Below are positions 1 through 8,110 of a stretch of DNA of 64,000 nt, in pieces (the stretch's first letter is position 1; the number at the start of each line of letters is the position of its first letter). The notes beneath the pieces are model-generated. The model ran no database searches. It was not told the DNA's origin and worked only from the letters and a program-made list of their open reading frames with translations. The stretch spans positions 205,777,156 through 205,841,155 of the forward strand of contig CM066037.1 of assembly GCA_033557465.1 (NCBI GenBank). Reading direction: 5' to 3'. The translations under genes and the position numbers were made by a program. This DNA is from Ichthyophis bannanicus. Taxonomy: Eukaryota > Chordata > Amphibia > Gymnophiona > Ichthyophiidae.

Positions 1-2530
1 AAAGCAGCGTATTGAGCACCTTGTCAATCTGACAGAGATCCTGACGCTTCAAGAGGATTGGAAGGGTTTGTAGCAAATACTGTAGCTTCGGAAAAAGCGT
101 CATCTTGAACAAAGCAATCCGGCCCCCCAACGACAAATGAAGGTCCCTCCACTTTTGCGCCCTGTCCCCCATATCACTGAGCACTGTCCGGACATTAACA
201 TGATAAAGGTCTGTCAAATCAGCAGGTATATAGACCCCCAAATACTTAAACTTCCCAGGCGCCCATTTCAAAGGAAACTCCGCGCCCCACCCATCAATCA
301 ACTCAGAATCCAGCGGAAGCGCCTCGGACTTGTCCAAGTTTAATCGAAAGCCCGACAATCCCCCATACTCCCGCAGTAGCGCCAATAGGGCCGGCAGCCC
401 AACCTGCGGTTGGTCCAAATGGATCAATAAGTCATCCGCAAAGGCGGCTACGCGGAACTCAGAGTGCCCCATCGAAATCCCCTGAAAGGTCCCGGAAGAT
501 CGGATCTTAGTTAAGAGGGGTTCCAATGTCAACACAAACAACCGTGGCGACAAAGGGCACCCCTGACGCGTTCCCTTCTGAATCTTAAAATCAGACGTCA
601 AGTTGCCGTTGACCAAGATAGTCCCAATAGGATCCGTATAGAGTACTCTGATCACATCGACAAAGAAGCCCCGTATCCCCATAACCTCCAGTACCTGGTA
701 CATAAACCCCCAATCCACCCGATCAAACGCTTTCTCAGCGTCGAAGCTGATAAGCATAGATGATCTGCGGTCCCTACGGCTCGCACACATTGAGGCCAGG
801 AGACGGTGCACTCCATACACGGCATGCCTCCCTTTCACGAAGCCCACCTGGTCCCTGTGTACCAAGACTGGCAAAAAGGCCGCGAGACGGTCTGCCATAA
901 TTTTCGCCATGATTTTGTTATCCACGTTCAATAAGGAAATCGGCCGATAAGAGCCCGGTGCCAAGGGGTCCCTCCCGGGCTTAAGCAAAATTGTAACCAA
1001 AGCTTTATTCGGTGCATACGGGAAGCGCCCCGCCTGTATGAGGCCGGCAAAGAAATCACCCAGGGGGGCCACCACCCCATCCCCCAAGATCTTATAGAAC
1101 TCCCCCCGCAAACCATCCATTCCAGGGGCCCGACCTTTCTTCAGGTGTTTAATCCCATTCAGAACCTCCTGTGGGGATATGGGTTGCTTCAAGACCCCCC
1201 GTTGCTCCTCAGTCACCATGGGTAGCCTACAGGTCCGGAGGAAAGCTCGCCCCTCATCAACACCCCCCTGTTCCTTACCATATAGCTGCTGATAATAATC
1301 ACAGAATATGCGTTCAATCTCTTCCGTTTTCCTGGTAAGCGTCCCATCACTATGCCTGATTGCCCCTACAAGCCGAGGTCCACCCTCTGCACGCACTAAG
1401 GATGACAGCAATTTCCCGGCCCGATTACCATGCTGATAAAGCCGATGCCTGTAATACATCATCGACTTCTTTGCTCGTTGATGTAGCAAGGCATCCAGCT
1501 CCGCCTGCACCTCCTGAAAATGCAGTTTATGATCGCCCCGCTTATGGCGAGCATACCCGCGACGCGCCTTGGCTAAGTCTTTCTCTAATTGTAGAATTCT
1601 GCAGTTCATCCTCCGCTGCTTTGAACTATGGTAACTGATGATTTCCCCCCGGAGGACCGCCTTTCCAGCCTCCCAAAATAGCACAGGATTATCTCGATGC
1701 TGAGCATTCGCCGCAGTATAGTCCCCCCACTTGGCTCGGAGGTGGGCCTCGAATAAACCATCCCCTTCGAGATCTAGTGGGTACCTCCAGACCCGCCTAT
1801 GGCTAAGGACCTTCGACCGCAACTCCAAAATCACCATCGCATGATCGGAAATGACCGACGGACCGATCTCCACTTTCGGAATCCAGCTAAACAGCTGTTC
1901 CGATACTAAAAAATAGTCTAAGCGGGACCAGGTCCCATGCCCCCGTGACAAGTGAGTGTATTCCCTGTCCCCAGGGTGTAAAGTCCTCCAAACATCCAAC
2001 AAATTATGTCCAGCACGGATGCCCAATATCCGCCGCGCCCCCCTTTTGTCTCGGGGTCCTGCTCGTCCCGAACGATCCAAGTCCTCGTCCATCACCGAAT
2101 TGAAATCGCCGCCCAAAATCAAGTGGTAACCATTCACACCAGAAATAAGAGAGGTAAGGCGCTGATAGAAAGAGGCTTCGTAGGTATTGGGTGCGTAGAC
2201 CGACCCCAAAACAACTCGCATCCCATTCAGCACGCCCCAGACAAACACATATCGACCTTCCGCATCTAGCTCTACACGTTCTTCCACCCATCCAGTCTGT
2301 TTTGCAATCAAAATAGCCACCCCCCTTTTCTTCCCCACCGCCGGCGCCCCATAGACTGTACCAAACCATCCCTTCCCAAGTTCACCATGCTCTGCAGAGG
2401 ACTGGTGTGTTTCTTGCAGCATCGCGACTGCGATATGTTTCCGTTTTAACTGCTGCAACACCTTGTATCTCTTTATAGGTGATCCCAGGCCGCAAACATT
2501 CCAGGACCCAGTGCTTATATTCCTAGCCAT
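1..2530 (-). CDS. L1-like ORF2 protein: AP endonuclease plus reverse transcriptase (partial)
   Basis: The frame opens with an ATG at 2530-2528 and stays open through about 843 codons to the window edge, so the C-terminus is cut by the window. Residues 1-235 form an apurinic/apyrimidinic-type endonuclease: an N-C-G-L start, a QETH box near residue 40, GDFN near 141-144, and SDH at 228-230. The RT follows with an APGMDG box near 471-476, FDAEKAFD, a TRQGCPLSP box and the catalytic FADD at 697-700. In L1 elements this protein nicks target DNA and primes cDNA synthesis from it. L1-clade ORF2 usually has about 1,250-1,300 residues, so roughly 400 are missing. I translated most of the frame codon by codon and saw no stop. 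Confidence 0.88.
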   Translation of the reverse strand, partial: MARNISTGSWNVCGLGSPIKRYKVLQQLKRKHIAVAMLQETHQSSAEHGELGKGWFGTVYGAPAVGKKRGVAILIAKQTGWVEERVELDAEGRYVFVWGVLNGMRVVLGSVYAPNTYEASFYQRLTSLISGVNGYHLILGGDFNSVMDEDLDRSGRAGPRDKRGARRILGIRAGHNLLDVWRTLHPGDREYTHLSRGHGTWSRLDYFLVSEQLFSWIPKVEIGPSVISDHAMVILELRSKVLSHRRVWRYPLDLEGDGLFEAHLRAKWGDYTAANAQHRDNPVLFWEAGKAVLRGEIISYHSSKQRRMNCRILQLEKDLAKARRGYARHKRGDHKLHFQEVQAELDALLHQRAKKSMMYYRHRLYQHGNRAGKLLSSLVRAEGGPRLVGAIRHSDGTLTRKTEEIERIFCDYYQQLYGKEQGGVDEGRAFLRTCRLPMVTEEQRGVLKQPISPQEVLNGIKHLKKGRAPGMDGLRGEFYKILGDGVVAPLGDFFAGLIQAGRFPYAPNKALVTILLKPGRDPLAPGSYRPISLLNVDNKIMAKIMADRLAAFLPVLVHRDQVGFVKGRHAVYGVHRLLASMCASRRDRRSSMLISFDAEKAFDRVDWGFMYQVLEVMGIRGFFVDVIRVLYTDPIGTILVNGNLTSDFKIQKGTRQGCPLSPRLFVLTLEPLLTKIRSSGTFQGISMGHSEFRVAAFADDLLIHLDQPQVGLPALLALLREYGGLSGFRLNLDKSEALPLDSELIDGWGAEFPLKWAPGKFKYLGVYIPADLTDLYHVNVRTVLSDMGDRAQKWRDLHLSLGGRIALFKMTLFPKLQYLLQTLPILLKRQDLCQIDKVLNTLL

Positions 2531-3688
2531 TCAGTCTCCAGACCAACAATGAGTGTATAGAAAAGAAAACTCTCAACCCTTCTGCGTGCGCCCCCCCCAG
2601 CCTGAGGCCCACACCTCCCAAACCACCCAAGCACCCGCCATTCCAGCAGCAACTGCATCCATTGACATAAACCCCATCCTATATGCCTGATCGTGCAATC
2701 CGAACCCCAACCCCCCCTCCCCCAGACCCCCTACCAGGGACCTCTGTTCCCCAAAGCTAAGCCACTCCCCCCACCCCCGCCCTTCCCCATCCACCAACCC
2801 TCCCCCCCCTCTGCTCCACACACTCCTGTCGCCAATGCGACCCCTCCATTACCACCGTGCTATGTGGAGCTCAACCCTCCCCTCAGAGTTCCTGAATTCG
2901 ACTATGCCCCCTCTATCACCCAAGCTAACCCCACCCCTGGTCCCCATAATCTCATCCTGCACCCGTCCCCCGCCAACCCCTAACGCAGCATCTCACGTCA
3001 GAGGTCAGACAATGGGGGCCCCCCTCCCACCACCTTAACACGCACCAAAGGTTGCACTGCAGCCGGTGGTCACTAGGCACAGAGTCACCCAAACTTCACA
3101 CGAGCGCAGCAATCCCACTAAGCAGCACAGCCCTGCATTCCTCCCACCAGGTCCACCAAGGCCTGAGCTTAAGACAGCCGCCAAAAGTGGAGTCACTATT
3201 AATAAAAACCTCCCGCAATTAGTGTCCACACTCAATGTCACTGTCCCCTCCCTCCTCCCTGCCCCAGTGGGGAACCGCAGAACTCTAAAGCCCCCAAAGA
3301 TATCCACCCCACCGGCCCACACAAATACTATCAATTTTAACATCCAGCACTCAACAGTAATAACAGAGACCAAAAATAACCAAAACATCATTAACATGCA
3401 AAAATACAAACTCAAGGCCTCCACGCCACGTGGAAGCCTGCGCAGGAGGCGGCCCATCACGCGGCCCCAGCAAGCCAGCAGCAGCTGCACCTGCACCGCC
3501 ACCAGCGGCTATCACTCCCTTTCCCAGTATGCAGGCGCAGTTACCATGTCCAGCAGCTGCTGCCAAGGTCGACACTCCTTGTAGGCCGCCAAGGTTCAGA
3601 GATTGGTCGTAAGAGTGGCAGGGTGCAAAAGTAGTCAAAGGCAATAAGGACAAGTCTCGGGCAAGTCCCCAGGGTAACCTCTTCACCA
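2531..3688 (-). other. Long G-rich spacer between L1-A ORF1 and ORF2
   Basis: This is 1.16 kb with no convincing coding frame. The plus strand has many runs of three or more C (for example 2587-2597, 2708-2720, 2763-2810), so the sense strand of the LINE is G-rich. Open frames here on both strands are low-complexity and look spurious. Most L1 elements have a much shorter inter-ORF gap. It could hold an internal ribosome entry function or be an insertion, but nothing in the sequence decides that. Confidence 0.5.
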
Positions 3689-4493
3689 TCACTGCCGGCA
3701 AAATGTCATCGCCTCCACCGGGGTCTCGAATACATGCTGCACACCTTCCCACTCCAAGCGCAGCCTAGCAGGATAGGCCAGGGTAAAACGCACCCCATGG
3801 GCCACTAGAGCACCACACACCTCATTGTAGGCTCGCCGTTTCATTGAGACCCCTGCTGAATAGTCCTGGAAGATCAGGAGGGGCAACACCGTATCCTCTC
3901 CACTGCTGCGCCGCTGTTTCCGTGCCGCCCGTAGCACACACTCTTTCTGAAAGGCGTTCAGGAAGCGGGCTATAACCGCTCGAGGCCTGTTATCTGCCGC
4001 GTGGAGCGGGCCGATGCGATGTACTCTCTAGGACCACGTCACCCACTCCATCCTCCAGTTGTAGGTTCTCCCGGATCCACTGCTCGAGATAGCACTTCAG
4101 ATCCCGGTCCTTCACGGACTCCTTAACGCCAATGAATCGCAGATTTTTACGCCGACTGCGGTTCTCCAGGTCTTCCAACTTCTCCGCCTGTTGCTTTATC
4201 ACCAACTCTAAAGCTTGCAGCCTGGTGGAGGCCTGGGCTTGCCCATCCTCTAAGGAGCTGATGCGCTGCTCGGCCTGTTCGACCCGGCCTGTGAAGTCCG
4301 AGAATGCTTGAGCCACCTCAGACATCTGCGATGCCAGCCCACATAGCCTGTCCTCCAGCGCCTGCACAACTGCTCTGGACACCTCGGCCACCATGCCGCC
4401 CATCGCGCTGACTCCCGGGCTCACCGCCTCCACACCCGCCATCTTGGTCTCTGCGCCGCGCGGCTTTTCGCACCGGGGGGTTTTAGTGGCCAT
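3689..4493 (-). pseudogene. L1-like ORF1 protein, one frameshift
   Basis: ORF1p of L1 elements is a trimeric RNA-binding chaperone. The best start is the ATG at 4493-4491 (MATKTPRC...); an upstream in-frame ATG at 4550 is less likely. Residues about 50-125 form heptads typical of a coiled coil (TGRVEQAEQRISSLEDG...). The segment ENRSRRKNLRFIGVKE marks the start of the RRM domain of the L1 ORF1 (Transposase_22) family. A one-base deletion near 4023-4028 shifts the frame. The C-terminal domain resumes in the next frame (ADNRPRAVIARFLN..., LIFQDYSA, YPARLRLEW) and stops at 3689. Apart from this lesion the protein would be about 268 residues. Confidence 0.8.
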
Positions 4494-4659
4494 AAGCAAT
4501 CTCGCCGGGGCTGCAACTCCAACACACCTCTGCCCAGATCCCACTGGCAACGATATCCTCGGATTTACTCAGGTAGATAGAAAATTATGCCCTGGGAAGG
4601 TATTGAGTCTCCGGAGCTAGGGAGCACACGTCAGCCCTAGTCCACCATGCCACCGGAAG

Positions 4660-5190
4660 TCCAGAAGGGACAGTTTAAAAGTGGCACCCCAGCAAACGGG
4701 AAGCCACTTCAGCCTCTGCCACCCCCCGCCGACCTCCGAAGCTTCCCCGATTGGGGTAGAGCGCCTGAGCGGGAAATCCTCCCGCTCAGAAGCTCCTGCC
4801 CTATCGGGGCAGTGGGAGCAACAGAAGGGACAGTTTAAAAGTGGCACCCCAGCAAACGGGGAGCCACTTCAGCCTCTGCCCCCCCCCCTCCCCCCGCCGA
4901 CCTCCGAAGCTTCCCTGATTGGGTTAGAGCGCCTGTGCGGGAAATCCTCCTGCTCAGAAGCTCCTGCCCAATCGGGGCAGTGGGAGCAACAGAAGGGACT
5001 GTAGTTTAAAAGCGGCACCCCAGCAAACGGGGAGCCGCTTTAGCCTCCGCCACTCCCCGCCGACCTCCGAAGCTTCCCCGATTGGGGTAGAGCGCCTGAG
5101 CGGGAAATCTTCCCGCTCAGAAGCTCCTACCCAATCGGGGCAGTGGCAGCAACAGAAGGGACAGTTTAAAAGCGGCACCCCAGCAGGGCA
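4660..5190 (+). repeat. Tandem 160-171-bp monomers in the 5' UTR of L2-A
   Basis: The phrase AGAAGGGACAGTTTAAAA recurs with TTTAAA at 4674, 4834, 5005 and 5165, giving three full monomers with periods 160, 171 and 160. Each monomer carries a TTTAAA box, a CCGATTGGGG-type GC box and an inverted repeat (GAGCGGGAAATC/CCTCCCGCTC). The array ends just where the conserved LINE leader begins. A different array sits in the same position before another copy at 52401, so I assign these monomers to the LINE and not to the neighbouring L1. A promoter role is inferred from position and by analogy with mouse L1 monomers. Confidence 0.75.
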
Positions 5191-5195
5191 TGCCC

Positions 5196-5243
5196 GCGCC
5201 TGAGGGCCTCGCCAGAGGGCCCTTTGGCGTGGCCCTTAGGCGC
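5196..5243 (+). promoter_or_regulatory. Hairpin leader of the L2-like LINE
   Basis: GCGCCTGAGGGCC (5196-5208) is almost the reverse complement of GGCCCTTAGGCGC (5231-5243), with the loop CTCGCCAGAGGGCC... between. The same block recurs at 52404-52448 with compensating differences. It may be a structured RNA at the start of the LINE transcript; that role is inferred. Confidence 0.55.
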
Positions 5244-5439
5244 GGCCACAAAAGAACAGCCGAAGCATAACCACAAACAAAGCAACCCACAGACTACAGC
5301 AACAAGCAATCGGCATACACCAGCTCAGACAACAAAACCCAAGCAACCCAAGACAACAAAAAACAACCACCCAATGCCCTGAGGAAACCAACGCAGAAGA
5401 CCAACCCAGCCCCAGGACACACAGGTACATCTAGAAACC

Positions 5440-6602
5440 ATGACACCCTTCCTAGCCCCTATCTACTTCCTAGCACCATTCCTAACCCTTTATCCCTCCA
5501 CCACCAACACGCTCTCTAACATCACCAAACATCCCTCACCAAACATCACAACCATTCAGACCTCAGGCACCAACAACCTGCCACCTACATGGGGCAAAAC
5601 CCATACACCGCCCACACCAATCGATACCCCCAATCGCCCAAACAGCAACCCTCTCTCCATCACACTAATAAATGCTCGCTCAGTCAGAAACAAATACCAC
5701 ATGCTCCAAGACCTAATCACAACCAAAAAGATCGACATTCTATGCATAACCGAAACATGGCTCACAGACACCGACACTGTGCTCATGAACCAACTAACAC
5801 CAAACGGATACAGTCTTCACCACTGCACTCGAACCCACACCAAAGGAGGAGGAGTAGCCATCATTGCGAGAGCCAACCTCCATCTCAGAAACTACGCCGC
5901 GGAAACAACCAATGAAGCGGACATGCTCACCCTCACCAACAAGCACCACTCCATATGCCTAATCTACCGAGCAGCCACCTCGAGCACCAACCTATCAGGC
6001 ATACTATAACACATATCTGAGAGCACCATCTCCACAAAAGAACAAATAATCCCTGGAGACTTCAACCTCCCATCACTCCAAGACAATTATGCCGAAGCCT
6101 TCATCAGTGCCATGGAAGCAATGAACCTAACACAGATCATACACGAACCAACACACGAAAAAGGGAATACACTTGACCTCATATTCCTGAACTCCCAAAA
6201 TGCCATCTCATACAAAAACCCAGAGATAAAGTGTGTACCATGGTCAGACCATTATCTCATCAACATCTCCCACGCTTACCAGCACACCAATGTTAAAGAG
6301 AGCAAACAACTTACAAGAAGATTTAAACCATTCATCAAAGAGGACTTCCTGGCACATATACTACCTAAACTCCAAACAAGTTCCACCGATATCAATGATC
6401 TAATCTTAAACTGGAATACTACAATCTCCTCTGCATTCCGTGCAACAGCAAACAGCACCAAAACCAAACATACATCAACAAAAGCCTGATGGTTCACCCC
6501 CACCCTACGGTGACTAAAAACCAAACTCAGGAGAGCAGAGAGAAGATGGAGAAAAACCAAAAAAGAAGAAGATAAAACAAAATACATGAATGAACTGGAC
6601 GC
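5440..6602 (+). pseudogene. L2-like ORF, endonuclease half
   Basis: The frame from 5440 gives a Pro/Thr-rich leader, then an AP-endonuclease: NARSVRNK, the catalytic ITETWL near residues 106-111, and GGGVAIIA. A TAA at 6007-6009 interrupts it, and the same frame continues with IIPGDFNLPS, EKGNTLDLIFL and SDHYLINIS, which are the later endonuclease motifs. Further in-frame stops lie at 6487-6489 and about 6511-6513. The reading is cut at 6602 by the LTR insertion and resumes at 8115. In the intact element this domain would nick target DNA. Confidence 0.8.
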
Positions 6603-8110
6603 TGTCAGACGGCTGCCTGGGTGAGAATTTTCACAGTCTTGGCAAGCGCATATATCTATATGATTTGCAAGGTATTGTGGGCAATGTAGTTCATTCACAC
6701 CAGACACAGCTGCTGACAATAATTTAGTTGTGCTCTTGGGTAAAGCCAATAAGATATTTATTTATGGGGTTATTTCTCCCAACACAGATATGCTTGGTAG
6801 CACATAAATTAGGTAACTTGCTTTCAGTGTTAACTTGGAAAAACAAAGTCAAAAATCAGGAAAACAACAAATGAAAAGCTACAAAGCAAGAAACAAACTG
6901 TTCTTTTCAGGTTAACTTCTGATTACTTCCCACATAGATACAGAAGTGATTCTCTCCTAGCTCACAAGCAATTAGGTAAGGCTTAATTGCTAGCAGTCAC
7001 CAGCTGAAACCTCTTAGCTGGCTTGCCTTCCACTGTGTGGGTCAAATCCTGCTTCAGGAGCTTTTCTGAGTAGATTAAAGAACAAATTTGTATTTCTTTA
7101 TGATGGTTGCTGTACTTTATAACAGAAAGTTACCAACGGAGTTTAGACAGAGAACAGTCCATATAAATAGGATCCTCATCTGCTATTATTCCCCCTTGTT
7201 CAACAAGCATGGGTTCAATATCATGGATTGGCACAGATGAATGTCTCAATGGAGCACTTTCAGGAGAATACTTGTTTCCCTGCTGTCTTTCAAGGTTATA
7301 GCTAGGGCATAGATCAGTGTTCATACCTGAGCTTCCATTGCTGCTAGAGTTCCTCTCTATATAGCCTGGCCAGTATGTAGTCCAGTTCTTATGTCCAGCC
7401 TTCCAATCCAGATCCCTGGACACTGGATCTCTCTTCACATACCTTCTGGCACGGGTCTTAGGGTCCCTTCCACGTGCAGCCGTCTCCCTCACAGGTAGCC
7501 TCTGGTGATTCCTAGCTCTGCAGCACCATTCCTCTGGCTTTCCCCAGTCCAATGGTATATGCTGGCCCTTGGAATACCTCCCAGTATACGTACTGCTTTG
7601 GACTCTTCTAGACCTCTCAAAGGCTTTTCTCTTCCTTCTTCCAAAGGGTCTCTTTCCCTCTCTGTCCGTCCGGTTTGGCTTCTGCTTCTGATGATCCTTC
7701 AGATGAAACTGATGATCACACTCAAGCTGAGTCTCAGGATACTGAGGACAATTCTCTGGATATCCAAGGTGATCATGAAGATCATGAAGATGGTCATCTG
7801 TAGAATAAACTCTACTCTTATTCTGCCTAGATGAGTGCTCCTCCCTAACACAGCACAGCTGTGCTGAATCAGGCCCTGCCCTTTGAGATGAGTGCTTAGG
7901 GATTACCTCATAGCCCTCCTGATTGAACACACGTTTCCCCACTTCAGCTCCTCTAATGGCTGTTGGAAACCTGGTGCATTCTGGGACTGGTTGTCTTTTA
8001 TGGGAAAATTCTGTTTTCTTATTTCTACCAGAACTGACAGGTTGCTTGTTTAGAGTCACTTCACCTTTTCTATAGCTCCTTCCTGAGCTATGATAAGCTT
8101 CCTTATCACA
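6603..8110 (-). mobile_element. Solo LTR, copy A (1508 bp), unrecognised family
   Basis: The unit runs TGTCAGACGG...CTTATCACA and is flanked by a perfect 4-bp duplication ACGC (6599-6602 and 8111-8114). Both strands therefore start TG and end CA, as LTRs do. Read on the minus strand it has a long open frame first, then a TATAAA box (complement of 7115-7122), then an AATAAA signal (complement of 6757-6762) about 150 bp before the end. This is the U3-R-U5 order and sets the orientation. Two more copies at 48966 and 52500 share the same ends with different 4-bp duplications. No internal domain is present. I do not recognise the family; retrovirus-like or Gypsy-like are both possible. Confidence 0.8.
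7130..8110 (-). CDS. Open frame in U3 of LTR copy A, function unknown
   Basis: The frame starts at the very first base of the LTR (CDKEAYHSSGRSYRK) and is open for 326 codons to a stop at 7130. It has no ATG near its start; the open frame merely extends 16 codons into flanking LINE DNA, where an ATG occurs by chance. The protein is rich in Arg, Lys, Ser and Gln and shows no domain, signal peptide or membrane segment that I recognise. Conserved blocks shared with the other two LTRs are VPECTRFP, EVIPKHSSQRAGPDS, DPVSRD, WKAGHKNWTTYWPGY and the C-terminal YMDCSLSK. It may be the 3' end of an ORF that enters U3 from the internal region of the lost full element. Confidence 0.55.
   Translation of the reverse strand, partial: CDKEAYHSSGRSYRKGEVTLNKQPVSSGRNKKTEFSHKRQPVPECTRFPTAIRGAEVGKRVFNQEGYEVIPKHSSQRAGPDSAQLCCVREEHSSRQNKSRVYSTDDHLHDLHDHLGYPENCPQYPETQLECDHQFHLKDHQKQKPNRTDREGKRPFGRRKRKAFERSRRVQSSTYTGRYSKGQHIPLDWGKPEEWCCRARNHQRLPVRETAARGRDPKTRARRYVKRDPVSRDLDWKAGHKNWTTYWPGYIERNSSSNGSSGMNTDLCPSYNLERQQGNKYSPESAPLRHSSVPIHDIEPMLVEQGGIIADEDPIYMDCSLSKLRW

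Larger units (their letters stand above)
1..4655 (-). mobile_element. L1-like LINE (copy L1-A), 3' end beyond window
   Basis: Read on the minus strand, this stretch has the order of an L1-clade retrotransposon: short 5' UTR, ORF1 (4493 to 3689), a long spacer, then ORF2 from 2530 running off the left edge. It lies head to head with the L2-like LINE that begins near 4660, so its exact 5' limit is uncertain. ORF2 is uninterrupted while ORF1 carries one frameshift, so the insertion is fairly young. The missing part should be the C-terminal third of ORF2 and the 3' UTR. Confidence 0.85.

Noticed and set aside
2004..2369. 121-codon minus-strand open frame with Cys/Trp-rich product
   Set aside because: It is the wrong register of L1 ORF2, whose endonuclease frame is open over the same bases with proper motifs.
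3035..3752. Open frames of 133-172 codons in the L1 spacer on both strands
   Set aside because: Low-complexity, Pro- or Gly/Val-rich readings of a C-rich stretch with no family resemblance.
4640..5190. Tandem monomers as the 5' UTR of the minus-strand L1
   Set aside because: The L2-like LINE start at 52401 also has an upstream array without any L1 beside it, so the array goes with the plus-strand LINE.
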